A DNA stretch of 64,000 nt from Streptomyces sp. A3M-1-3 (GCF_024213665.1 NZ_JANAVP010000010.1:124001-188000), one strand, 5' to 3'. Positions 44,001-52,069 are shown, counted from the first letter of the stretch. Numbers and translations: made by a program. The notes: generated by a model not told the origin, from the letters alone.

Positions 44001-45102
44001 GGACTGTCCGCAGGAGAACGACCCGTTCTACTGCGACAAGAAGCCCCCGAACGACCCCTTCTGCACGTCTCTCGCTCTGTCGAAGAAACTCGCTCCTTAT
44101 GCGATGGCGATGTTCGATCTGGGCAAGTCCATCGCCGGACTCGACCAGCTCGAAGAGTGCGCGGACTACGATCTGTGGGCCTGCGCCGAGCTCATGCGAG
44201 ATGTCACCATCAGCTCGAAGCTGCGGCTACTGAAGGGCGCGTACGAAACCCTTCGGGCCCTGGAGCGGACCTGCGTAACGTGCTTCCCGGCCGGCACCAA
44301 GGTGCTCATGGGAGACGGATCGACCCGGAACATCGAGGACATCAGGCAGGGCGACCAGGTCCTCGCGACCGATCCGCTCGCAGGCGACTCAGGCCCGCGC
44401 AAGGTCACGCATCTGATCGTCACCGAGCACGACAAGTACTTCAACGCGCTGACCATCGCGACCCGCCAGGGACCGGAAGAGCTGACCGCCACCTACGAGC
44501 ACCCGTTCTGGAGCCCGTCGGAGAAGCGGTGGCTCAAGGCAAGCGACCTCAAGACCGGGGTCAGCCTCCTGAGCAGCGACGGCACCACCGTCAGCGTGGA
44601 GGCGAACCGCGCGTACACCCAGCACGCGCGCACCTACAACCTCACCGTCGAAGATCTCCACACCTATTACGTCCTCGCGGGCTCCACTCCCGTCCTGGTG
44701 CACAATGCCGGAACCTGTGGACCGATGGTCCTCGGAATCGGCGAGCACTCGAACGGACTCGCCCTCGAGTTGAACGGCTATAACTTCAACGACCCGAAGT
44801 ACGCGGAGGTCATCGGTAAGGTAGGCGGTGTGCCGTTCGCCAAGTGGCAGGCTGAAGTACTGAATGTGCTTCGCAGTAACGGAAAGATCGCCGTCACCCT
44901 GCGCGGCTTTGACGGTGATACCCCCTTGGAGCAGTTTATGAACGCCTACAGAGCCGGAGGGAAGCCCGGGTGGGCAGCAACCCAGTGGGAAATGCGCCAG
45001 GTCGGCATTCAGGTGCAGTCGGGTAATCTGGACTGGAAGAACATTACGTTCTACGATAAGGACGGAAAGAAGATCGACAACTTCGACGAACCGGACTGGT
45101 AG
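41050..45102 (+). CDS. Giant secreted polymorphic toxin: ALF repeats, Ala-rich coils, HINT domain, C-terminal toxin
   Basis: 1350 residues. A signal peptide (about 17-46, cleaved near PASA) precedes ALF-type short helical repeats (about 65-255: GGPGVKAAAEVALSGSDADV, FLAEV, and similar units). An Ala-rich coiled coil (255-605), a second ALF block (608-815) and a second coil (820-970) follow. Then come a Cys-containing linker and a HINT autoprocessing domain from Cys1078 (CFPAGTKVLMGDGS, ATYEHPFW) to His1218-Asn1219 (VLVHNAG). The last 131 residues (GPMVLGIGEHSNGLALELNG ... IDNFDEPDW) form the toxin module and resemble the 'polymorphic toxin type 27' tips I remember; that naming is tentative. 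In-frame ATGs at 41074 and 41083 are alternative starts. The 3' end is visibly less GC-rich than the body. Confidence 0.9.
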   Translation: MGSLLRQRMQLMSASGKVVRAIRVLCLSLLPLVFVAGLLGPVPASAVAAATDVENAASTQPTDRGRVLGLWKVGGPGVKAAAEVALSGSDADVQRFLAEVGDNAHQDDRVAAAQIASVGGQSTIEAAREALAGSPDELRVFLDFGWQAPLEQDERVRIAQVIDGGGPGVEEAGRAALKGTPQDVRKFLTEGQYAQREQDERVQLAQILSTGGPAVRAAGRLALRGSAADVREFLEVGQHVARARDQEYLTVAQLAELAREAGRQAAAETVAAKDASARAVEASKLAKAAALKAAEEASKAKDDANKAGSAAGRAASAAGQAAAAAQQAISSARAANNSARIAANAAAQAAAAAAGAAQAASRARGAAAAAATDAGNAAAARRAAVDARAAAKSADAGADAAHQASIAATAAGDAAEAAVGAGANALAAADAAMQASGYANQSDARAAEARAAAAAARRHAQEATRAANAAVTLARKAAVAAGQARDAARSAAVHANAAAKAADEAADHAGEAATAAAQSTAHARAAQEAANTASEAVEKAKAIFALAREIETAELLARTNAGIERARDLKEEDQARKTAQTKAVQHAKDRAAEAQRLAVEAAQPGADPQVVADKGRKLAVLVMKDGGPWSRAAAEAAVAGADADVVEYVRTGWKGAAQQDDRVQVGRLSTDSPLRSVSDAAEEALKGNAATVTAFLTTGQYQVAAEEYRVHIAQAISTGGPGVQEVGRATLNSGSVTKYREFLGTGQYTARTEDERVRAAQRFDEGGPEEKAAARIALEGPPEQLHAFIQSGQYTAQRKDLLGATHIAQVQRLISEAAGIAATAQQNAAEANRVAAVARKAAEEAKAYANAAAASATEAKNYAAQAAQSAKNAEASAAQAAVSAKTARQAAADANQAATNAAVSAADATVSSELAHASAATAWAEANKARASATAAGKDADAARKAGLEAFAIAAAKLKAEAEEERRKLRQDTPAERMRKCGILDCPQENDPFYCDKKPPNDPFCTSLALSKKLAPYAMAMFDLGKSIAGLDQLEECADYDLWACAELMRDVTISSKLRLLKGAYETLRALERTCVTCFPAGTKVLMGDGSTRNIEDIRQGDQVLATDPLAGDSGPRKVTHLIVTEHDKYFNALTIATRQGPEELTATYEHPFWSPSEKRWLKASDLKTGVSLLSSDGTTVSVEANRAYTQHARTYNLTVEDLHTYYVLAGSTPVLVHNAGTCGPMVLGIGEHSNGLALELNGYNFNDPKYAEVIGKVGGVPFAKWQAEVLNVLRSNGKIAVTLRGFDGDTPLEQFMNAYRAGGKPGWAATQWEMRQVGIQVQSGNLDWKNITFYDKDGKKIDNFDEPDW

Positions 45103-45124
45103 AGATCAGGCGGGATAGAATCGC

Positions 45125-45487
45125 ATGAGTGAACTGTATCGCTCCGATCGTTATTTCAAAGTATGGCAGTACACGGTGAGTCACTGCCGTCTGCTGCTGA
45201 GGAGCACACGGGACAACCCCCCGTCGACCCGGATCGACGTGCATTTCGGCGGAGTCAGCCACATGATGCTTCGCCCGCACTACGACGGTCTGGTCATCCG
45301 CGAAGGAACGGCCGACGAATGCGCACGCCTGGAACAGGAGTACGGCGTCCAGATCACGTCCGGGAATCTCTTCGTCCTCGGAGAGAACCTGTCGAGCTTC
45401 GTGGTCGCCGGCAGGCCCCAGTGGCATGAAGACCAGGGGGGATTCGGCGATCCGTCATGGTTCGGCCACATGATCGGTACTCCATAG
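45125..45487 (+). CDS. Putative immunity protein for the upstream toxin
   Basis: 120 residues starting 22 bases after the toxin stop: MSELYRSDRYFKVWQYTVSH, IDVHFGGVSHMMLRPHYDGL and GNLFVLGENLSSFVVAGRPQ. No signal peptide, so it acts in the cytoplasm. I recognise no named immunity family. Assignment rests on position, size, host-atypical lower GC like the toxin tip, and a terminator just downstream that closes a two-gene unit. Confidence 0.65.
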   Translation: MSELYRSDRYFKVWQYTVSHCRLLLRSTRDNPPSTRIDVHFGGVSHMMLRPHYDGLVIREGTADECARLEQEYGVQITSGNLFVLGENLSSFVVAGRPQWHEDQGGFGDPSWFGHMIGTP

Positions 45488-45547
45488 CCGAAACCACGCT
45501 ACGAGAGAGCGTAGGCGTACTGAGGTTCTAGCCTCGAACTTTCGCGG

Positions 45548-45573
45548 GAGCCCGTCAGTCTGCTGACGGGCTC
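45548..45573 (+). terminator. Terminator of the toxin-immunity unit
   Basis: Perfect 11-bp stem GAGCCCGTCAG / CTGACGGGCTC with TCTG loop, followed by TCTTGCGTTGTTGT. Confidence 0.85.
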
Positions 45574-45602
45574 TCTTGCGTTGTTGTGTCGAGGTATTGG
45601 AG

Positions 45603-45785
45603 TGCGGGGCAGGCTGGTGGCCCGGCTGTCGCGCCGGGGAGCGCCGGTTTCCACGGTTCCGGCAGGGCTGCTGTTTTCGTAGGGGCGGGCTGTTGTGGCT
45701 GGTCAGCCAGGGTTCGGGAGGGCGGCGAGTCGTTGGATCGCGCCGGTGATCACCCCGGTCCAGGGCCAGTGGCCGGCGAATGCCG
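45603..45785 (-). mobile_element. IS1380-family end remnant (copy 1)
   Basis: The minus strand reads FAGHWPWTGVITGAIQRLAA, LPNPG-stop (stop at 45703), the C-terminus of an IS1380 transposase, followed by its non-coding end. The segment is clearly homologous to 50762-50935 (for example the shared GGTTCGGGAGGGC and GGGCCAGTGGC blocks), in the same orientation. Confidence 0.7.
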
Positions 45786-46080
45786 CGGCTGCGGGCCGCG
45801 CACCACACGATCCGCCTGATCTGGGCGGACGGCGATATGCCAGCATGCTCGTCGACTGGGCCCGGGACAAGCTCCGGCTCACCCTCGAGATCGTGAAAGG
45901 CAGTGACGAGCTGCGCTTCGTGGTGCTGCCGAGACGGTGGGTCATCGAGCGCAACCCTGAGCTGGCTGATGTGCTCACGCCGGCTGGTCCGCGACTACGA
46001 AACACTGCCCGCCACCAGCGAGGTCATGGTCCTGTGGTCCATGACCAGGCCCAGCCGGGGCGGCGCGGCCACCGGCTCTC
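45786..46080 (+). mobile_element. IS5-family transposase C-terminal remnant, frameshifted
   Basis: Reads HTIRLIWADG then YASMLVDWARDKLRLTLEIV and LRFVVLPRRWVIERN, and in another frame RRLVRDYETLPATSEVMVLW. This is the DDE_Tnp_1-type C-terminus of Streptomyces IS5 elements, with at least one indel and a small deletion after the ERN block. Fused directly to the IS1380 end. Confidence 0.8.
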
Positions 46081-46537
46081 CGGTCCCGTCGCTTCCGCAG
46101 TCGACGAATTCCTTCAGCGGGTGGTGTCCGTAGGTAGTTCGCCTGAAGTCCAACTCGCCTCATCGTCTGGCGTTCAAGCCGCCGGGTAGGCAATGCCGGC
46201 GCCGGAGGCGGTCAAATCTTTCGATCTGACAGAGCCCGATCGCCTGGAAAGGGGAATAGCCAATTCCGCAGTGCCCGCCCACCCAGGACGGAAGCTCTCC
46301 CTGCTGGATCTGGCACAGTCTGCGATAGGGTTTCAACAGAGCACCGCGCTATGACACTTGGCCTGGCAAATGTTCGGATCGCGAGGTGACGCACGTCACG
46401 CCTCAGATTGACAGCGTCAGTGATCAAGGAGATTTTGACTCCTGCATCTTTACCAACTCCCAGTGAGGCGGGTTGGCGTCGAGGTGCTCAAGCTTGTTTT
46501 CCGGCTCTGTGTAGCCTCCATCGGAAGGACCCCGCCC
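46081..46537. other. 457-base interval without recognisable gene
   Basis: Downstream of the IS5 scrap. I find no convincing coding sequence or RNA. The last 100 bases probably hold the promoter of the secreted protein at 46538. Confidence 0.5.
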
Positions 46538-47050
46538 GTGCTCTCTCGCGCCCGCCATCTGACCATCAGCGCAGCGATCCTCGCCGTGCTAAGCGCCTCG
46601 GTCGGCGCGTACGCAATAGCCGCCGACAACCCCGGAGCGCAGGTCTCCGCCGAGGCTGATATGCCGTTCGTGGTGGAGGACTTCGCCTACCCCGGCGCGG
46701 CTCAGGTGCTCAAGGACAAGGGCATCAAGCTGGTCAGCGGGGACGGGCACATCACGCTCGTCGACTGCGATGACACAGCGCCGCAGATTCGCGTCATGAG
46801 CGTGAAGGATCCTGCCGTGAATAGGGACGGCGTCTACTGCTTCAAGGCCCACGCGAATACCGGCCAGCTCTCCCTCGAGCTCCCGCGCGTCTTCGCCATC
46901 GAAGCAGCCGATCACCCCATCAGCGCCGATCTCACCGCCGAAGGCACGACCAAGACGGTGACGCTCCCCAAGGACGGCTACGAAAGCGTAGGCGAAGGCA
47001 CCGTTGGCGGACACCGCAGTGTCCTCGTCGAGATCCGCGTCACCGGCTGA
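46538..47050 (+). CDS. Secreted hypothetical protein
   Basis: 170 residues from GTG 46538 (GGAAGG upstream). A Sec signal peptide (VLSRARHLTISAAILAVLSA then SVGAYAIA) leads to a mature domain with VLKDKGIKLVSGDGHITLVD, two cysteines (VDCDDTAP, GVYCFKAH) and a β-rich end. I do not recognise the family; similar small secreted proteins stand next to trypsin-like/FG-GAP genes in Streptomyces, as here. Confidence 0.7.
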   Translation: MLSRARHLTISAAILAVLSASVGAYAIAADNPGAQVSAEADMPFVVEDFAYPGAAQVLKDKGIKLVSGDGHITLVDCDDTAPQIRVMSVKDPAVNRDGVYCFKAHANTGQLSLELPRVFAIEAADHPISADLTAEGTTKTVTLPKDGYESVGEGTVGGHRSVLVEIRVTG

Positions 47051-47188
47051 CGCTGCCAACCCGACATCAAAGCCCCCAGTGCCCTCTGTTGCCCTAAGAG
47101 CCTGCTGTCTCGCAAGACTCTGAGGAAGAGTCATGTCCCCGGCAACGGTTTACGCGGTGCTGAACACCAACTGCGCGGCGCTCCCGCA

Positions 47189-47520
47189 GTGGCAGCAGGT
47201 CTACTGAGCACCGCCCCTGACCAGGCTGTGACCGGCAGCGCGCGACACCTGGCACCGTCCACGTTCACCGCCAAGTCGAGATGCGACGGCAACACCAAGC
47301 GTCCCTGCTCAGGTGCTCTCGTCGAGACGCAGTGGGTAGTGACGGGCGGCCTGCGGTTTCGCCGTCACTACCCAGCAGGGCTTCGAGATGTGGGCCGGGA
47401 GGCCGAAGTTGAAGACGGTCACGACCATCGGCCGCAGTGCTCTGTCCGGTGCTGGCGGCCATGTCAGCGAGATCGTGGATCTGTCGCCGCGTGCTGGCCG
47501 TCAGCCGCTCCGGCGGCTGT
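47189..47520 (+). pseudogene. Degenerate copy of the trypsin-like gene's 5' half
   Basis: Fragments in different frames align with the intact gene downstream. FTAKSRCDGNTKRPCSGALV-ETQWVVTGG matches FTAKIDVGGQRACTGALVDA-QWVLTAA, and KTVTTIGRSALSGAGGHVSE-IVDLSPRAGR matches KTTAVIGRTDLSGTGGSVTE-VVEVVPRADR. Several indels, no usable start. A decayed tandem paralogue. Confidence 0.75.
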
Positions 47521-49154
47521 AAACCATTCATTGAAGCAAGGAGAAGTACGTGGCTGTTCGACGTTCCCGCAGTGTGCGGGGAGTAACACTGCTGGTTGCT
47601 GCGGCCGCGGCCGGTGGCCTCACTTTCACCGGCTCGGCGCAGGCCGTCGTCGGTGATGCGGTCGCGGGCGGCGCCTACGCGTTCACCGCGAAAATCGATG
47701 TCGGCGGCCAGCGTGCCTGCACCGGCGCCCTGGTCGACGCGCAATGGGTCCTGACGGCCGCCAGCTGTTTCGTTTCGGACCCGAATGAGGCGTCCCCCGT
47801 TCCTTCGGGTGCGCCGCAGCAGAAGACCACGGCGGTCATCGGTCGCACTGATCTGTCGGGTACGGGCGGCAGCGTGACCGAGGTCGTCGAGGTCGTTCCC
47901 CGTGCGGATCGGGACCTGGTGATGGCCAGGCTCGCCGAGCCGGTGACGGGCATCGCCCCAGTCCGTCTCGCGTCCGCCGCACCCGTGCCGGGCGAGACTC
48001 TACGCGCGGTGGGTTACGGCCGTACCAAGGGCGAGTGGGTTCCGGACCGCCTGCATGCCGGCGCGTTCATCGTGGAGAAGACCGTTGCCACTACCGTCGC
48101 CATGACCAGCAACGGTGGCAGCATCTGCAAGGGTGACGCCGGAGGTCCCGCGCTGCGCGAGAAGGACGGACAGGTCGAGCTGGTCGCCATTCACAGCGCG
48201 TCCTGGCAGGCAGGCTGCCTCGGCTCCGACGAGACTCGCAAGAGCGCCGTGGAATCACGCCTGGACGACATCGGCCAATGGGTCAAGGAGATCCGGGCCC
48301 TTCCCCAGGAGTCCCAGGTCACCGCTGGCGACTTCAACGGCGACGGCAAGGAGGATGTCACCGCCTTCTACGACAACGGGACGTCGGTCGACGGCAAGAA
48401 CATGTCGTCGCTCCACACATTCTTCAGCAACGGCACCGGTTTCAAGGCGCCCCAGAAGATGTGGACCAGCACCGGTTCCTTCAACTGGAAGGCTGGCAAG
48501 CTGACGTCCGGCGACTACAACGGCGACGGCAACGACGACGTCGCAGTCTTCTACGACAGCGGGACGTCCGCCGACGGCAAGAACATGTCGTCGCTGTTCA
48601 CGTTCTACAGCACTGGCACAGGCTTCAAGGCGCCGCAGAAGACGTGGAGCACGCCGGGCGGTTTCACCTGGGAGGCAGGCAAGCTGACTTCGGGTGACTA
48701 CAACGGTGACGGCAAGGACGACATCGGCGTCTTCTACAACCGCGGTGTGTCCGCTGACGGCAAGCGCGCGTCGTCGCTGTTCACTTTCACCAGCGACGGT
48801 ACGGACTTCAACGCGCCGCGTGAGATGTGGACCAGCACCGGTTCCTTCAACTGGGACGCCAGCAAGCTGACGTCCGGCGACTACAACGGCGACGGCAAGA
48901 ACGACATCGCCGTGTTCTACGACAGCGGGACGTCCGCCGACGGCAAGAACATGTCGTCGCTGTTCACGTTCTACAGCACTGGCACAGGCTTCAAGGCGCC
49001 GCAGAAGACGTGGAGCACGCCGGGCGGTTTCACCTGGGAGGCAGGCAAGCTGACTTCGGGTGACTACAACGGTGACGGCAAGGACGGGCGTTACCCCTTG
49101 ATCGTGGACACCCTGATCATTGGATCGTGAAGATCCGAAGGACAGGAGTTCCCG

Positions 49155-49442
49155 TTGGGGACGTCGAAGTACTCGCCTGAGTTCCGAGCCGATGCCGTCG
49201 CGTTGTACCGCTCCAGCCCGGGGCGGACGTACGCGTCGGTGGCCAAGGATCTCGGGGTGAACCACGAGACGCTCCGCACCTGGGTGCGGGATGCCGAGCA
49301 GGCCGCCGTGCCCGGCGCGGTTGAGGCCAGCGCGTTGGAGAAGGAGAACAAGCGGCTGCGGGCCCAGGTGAAGGAGCTCGAGCTGGAACGCGAGATCCTG
49401 CGGAGGGCCGCGAAGTATTTTGCGGGCGAGACCAGCTGGTGA
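49155..49442 (+). CDS. IS3 transposase OrfA (HTH protein)
   Basis: 95 residues from a TTG at 49155 with AGGAG upstream. The HTH_Tnp_1 region is KYSPEFRADAVALYRSSPGR and LGVNHETLRTWVRDAE; the C-terminus is a leucine-zipper helix (EKENKRLRAQVKELELEREI). It binds the IS ends and, fused to OrfB by frameshifting in many IS3 elements, forms the transposase. Confidence 0.92.
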   Translation: MGTSKYSPEFRADAVALYRSSPGRTYASVAKDLGVNHETLRTWVRDAEQAAVPGAVEASALEKENKRLRAQVKELELEREILRRAAKYFAGETSW

Positions 49443-50329
49443 GCCGTTTCCAGTTCGTTGCCGACCACCACGACGCCTTCGGCGTGAAGCGGCTGTGCCG
49501 GATCCTGGGGCTCTCCCGTTCCGGGTTTTACCGGCACCTGGCCGGCTCGGATGCACGGGCCGGGCGGGAACGTGCGGACGCCGAGCTTGCCAGGCGGATC
49601 ACGTCAATCCACACCGAGTCCGACGGCACCTACGGGGCTCCGCGCGTCACCGCCGAGCTCCAGGGCGCCGGGCTGCGGGTCAATCACAAGCGGGTGGAAC
49701 GCGTCATGCGGAAGTTCGACATCGTCGGGCTGCACCTCCGCAAGAAGGTCCGCACCACGGTCCCCGCGGCCGACGCCGTCCCGGTGCCGGACCTGATCCA
49801 GCGGGATTTCACGGCCTCCGCGCCGAACAAGAAGTACGTCGGCGACATAACCTATCTCCCGGTCGGTGACGGCCAATTCCTCTATCTCGCAACGGTGTTG
49901 GACCTCCACTCCAAGCGTCTGGTGGGCTGGTCGATCGCCGACCACATGCGGACCGAACTGGTCACCGACGCCCTCAAGGCCGCCGCCGGCGCGCGGGGCG
50001 GGAACCTGCGCGGAGCGATCTTCCACAGCGACAACGGAGCCCAATACGCCTCCAAGGAGTTCGCCCAGGTCTGCAAGGACCTCGGCGTGATCCGATCACG
50101 CGGGGCCGTCGGCACCAGCGCGGACAACGCCGCCGCGGAGTCGTTCAACGCCAGCATGAAAAGGGAGACTCTCAAGGGCGCGAAACGCTGGCCCGGAGCC
50201 CGCGCCGCCCGCCTCGCGGTCTTCCGCTGGGTCACCCGCTACAACACCTGGCGACGGCACTCAGCCCTCGGCCAGCAGAGCCCGATCAACTACGAACAGC
50301 GATCAACTACGCTGGCCACCGCCGCATAA
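49439..50329 (+). CDS. IS3 transposase OrfB (integrase catalytic subunit)
   Basis: 296 residues from GTG 49439, overlapping the orfA stop (GTGA). HTH_21 (TYGAPRVTAELQGAGLRVNH) precedes an rve integrase core with the DDE triad in KKYVGDITYLPVGDG, IFHSDNGAQYASKEF and SADNAAAESFNASMKRE. Intact and presumably active. Confidence 0.95.
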   Translation: MSRFQFVADHHDAFGVKRLCRILGLSRSGFYRHLAGSDARAGRERADAELARRITSIHTESDGTYGAPRVTAELQGAGLRVNHKRVERVMRKFDIVGLHLRKKVRTTVPAADAVPVPDLIQRDFTASAPNKKYVGDITYLPVGDGQFLYLATVLDLHSKRLVGWSIADHMRTELVTDALKAAAGARGGNLRGAIFHSDNGAQYASKEFAQVCKDLGVIRSRGAVGTSADNAAAESFNASMKRETLKGAKRWPGARAARLAVFRWVTRYNTWRRHSALGQQSPINYEQRSTTLATAA

Positions 50330-50761
50330 CAACCGGTGTCCACGATCAAGGGTGAAGGCCCGACGACATCGGCGTCTTCTACAACCGCGGTGTGTCCGCT
50401 GACGGCAAGCGCGCGTCGTCGCTGTTCACTTTCACCAGCGACGGTACGGACTTCAACGCGCCGCGTGAGATGTGGACCAGCACCGGTTCCTTCAACTGGG
50501 ACGCCAGCAAGCTGACGTCCGGCGACTACAACGGCGACGGCAAGAACGACATCGCCGTGTTCTACGACAGCGGCAAGACGGCAGACGGACGCCAGCGCGA
50601 CACCCTGCTCTCCTTCCTCAGCACTGGAGCCGGGTTCCAGGCACCCGTCAGCCGATGGGCCGGAAGCGTCATCTGACACGGATCCCTAACCTCGATCTTT
50701 CGTGACGGTCCGTCGGATCTCCGGCGGGCCGTTTCGGCTTGTCGAGCTCGTGATGTGCATG

Positions 50762-51505
50762 ATGCCGATGACCCGGCTGTCGCGTCGGGTGGGCGCCGGG
50801 TTCCACGTACCGGTGGGATGGTTCAGGCTCGTCGGGATAGACCGTTATTGCTGGTCAGCCGGGTTCGGGAGGGCATCGAGCCGCTGGACCGCGCCTGTGA
50901 TCACTTCGGTCCGGGGCCAGTGGCAGGTGGATCTCAGGGGCCGGCGTCGGAGCGGTGGTGACGAGCTGGGCGGCGGCGGAGAGCAGCCGTAGGCGCAGGC
51001 GGCCGGGCTCCCAGAGCCGGGGTTTGCCGGTCAGGGCGAGCATCGGCGGCCAGGCCAGCAGATCGAGCGCGAGCTGGACGATCTCCAGCCAGATCTGCTT
51101 CTGCGCGGCGTCGTGCAGGGGCAGGTTGCGCAGGCCGGTGGCGCGCGCGTGACGGATACAGTCCTCGGCCCTCGCGCGCTGGCGGTTCCGCAGTTGGAGT
51201 GGGCGATCGGGACGTCGGTGGTGTTGGTGACGAAGCAGGTCAGCCGCAGCCCGTCGGCGTCGGTGAAGCGCAACTGGACCCCGGGATGGGGCCGTTCCTC
51301 GCGGACGACCAGCCGCATCCCCGTCGGCCAGTCTTTTAGGACGTCGCCGACGAGCTCGGCGGTCCAGGCGCCGTCGCGGATCTCGCCCGTCCGGTTAGAC
51401 GGCAGGCGTCCAGGCGGAGGCCGTACGGCCTGATGAATGACGTCGCTGATGGTCATCTCGACCGAGTACGACAGCCACCGGCCCCGCTTGGTGAGGCAGG
51501 CCACG
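50762..51505 (-). mobile_element. IS1380-family transposase remnant (copy 2, larger)
   Basis: The minus strand reads CLTKRGRWLSYSVEMTISDV, then IRDGAWTAELVGDVLKDWPT, GMRLVVREERPHPGVQLRFT and DADGLRLTCFVTNTTDVPIA. After indels it continues MLALTGKPRLWEPGRLRLRL and QRLDALPNPADQQ-stop (50845). The N-terminal half is absent; its edge at about 51505 is fused to cas3. The non-coding end (to about 50762) matches the copy at 45603. Confidence 0.85.
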
Positions 51506-51507
51506 CT

Positions 51508-52021
51508 GGCAGCGTCCCGCACGCTGAATGAGCAGAGCGAGGGGAGCCAAGTCAGTGATCAGCAGGTCATAGTCGAGGTCCAGCGACTGCTCTACGATCT
51601 GCGTGGCGATCAGGATCGCCGCACGGGGACGCGGCCCCTCCGTCCCGAAGGATGTCTCGCACACCTCGGTGATCTCGCACCGGTCCCCAGGCCGGTAGCG
51701 GGAATGCAGCAGATGCAGCTCCGGCACCTCGGCTCCGGATTTCTTCGGAGCCGTGAGCCATGCCTGGACAGCCATGGCGGTCTTCTGCGCCTCGGCCACG
51801 GTGGTGCAGCAGACCAGCGCCGTGCCGTGGCAGTCCTCGACGACAGGCCGCAGCAGTTCCTTGACCGTCGATACGCGATGCAGCGGGTCCATGGCCTCCA
51901 CATCCCTGCGGACCGGCCGCAGCTGGAACCACAGCGCACGCTCCCGTTCGCTCGGGACCGCGCGGGGCTCGCTCACTTCACCGTCGCGCGCCCCGTCGAC
52001 GTAGATCCAGCCCGGGTAGCG
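51508..52021 (-). pseudogene. cas3: cas3 fragment (helicase C-terminal domain), type I CRISPR-Cas
   Basis: About 170 codons from YPGWIYVDGARDGEVSE through LWFQLRPVRR, TALVCCTTVAEAQKTAMAVQ, ELHLLHSRYRPGDRCEITEV and ILIATQIVEQSLDLDYDLLI to TDLAPLALLIQRAGRC. These are the second RecA domain of the Cas3 helicase, including motif V and the Q-R-A-G-R-C motif VI. HD nuclease, helicase motifs I-III and the C-terminal domain are gone. One end is cut by IS1380, the other lies 20 bases from a single CRISPR repeat. Confidence 0.9.
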
Positions 52022-52040
52022 TGGAGCGTCTCGCCGAGCA

Positions 52041-52069
52041 GAGTTCCCCGCGCCAGCGGGGGTGAGTCG
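52041..52069 (+). CRISPR. Single orphan type I-E CRISPR repeat
   Basis: The 29-base unit starts GAGTTCCCCGCGCCAGCGGG and ends GGTGAGTCG. Its first 21 bases equal the E. coli I-E repeat and 25 of 29 match overall; the CCCCGC-GCCA-GCGGGG hairpin is intact. No second copy is seen nearby, so no array remains. It lies beside the cas3 fragment. Confidence 0.75.

Larger units (their letters stand above)
49086..50361 (+). mobile_element. Complete IS3-family insertion sequence, 1276 bp
   Basis: Terminal inverted repeats 49086-49112 (GGGCGTTACCCCTTGATCGT then GGACACC) and 50335-50361 (complement GGGCCTTCACCCTTGATCGT then GGACACC) differ at three positions over 27 bp. It is flanked by the 3-bp duplication GAC (49083-49085, 50362-50364). 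It carries orfA and orfB overlapping by four bases. All features look intact and recent. Confidence 0.96.
48555..50570 (+). repeat. Identical 366-bp tandem repeats in the FG-GAP region (interrupted by IS3)
   Basis: The sequence from about 48555 recurs with period 366 bases (122 codons): 48561 equals 48927, and 48720 equals 50365 once the IS is removed. Long stretches look base-identical, so duplication or homogenisation was recent. Confidence 0.9.
47550..50676 (+). pseudogene. Trypsin-fold/FG-GAP secreted protein split by an IS3 element
   Basis: From GTG 47550 (AGGAGA upstream) the 5' part runs to codon 512 (49085). The 3' part resumes at 50365 exactly in frame, rebuilding a 615-residue protein once the IS and its GAC duplication are removed. 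It has a signal peptide, then a trypsin fold in which catalytic His is Ser72 (LTAASCF), Asp122 is kept (RDLVMARL), and Ser is Ala197 (CKGDAGGPA). After about residue 255 come FG-GAP/VCBS-type repeats (GDFNGDGKEDVTAFYD, GDYNGDGNDDVAVFYD and so on). It was probably a non-catalytic binding protein before interruption. Without excision the product ends in IS sequence (GRYPLIVDTLIIGS). Confidence 0.9.

Noticed and set aside
46081..46463. Coding sequence between the IS5 scrap and the secreted protein
   Set aside because: No frame has convincing codon bias or motif; treated as unidentified DNA.
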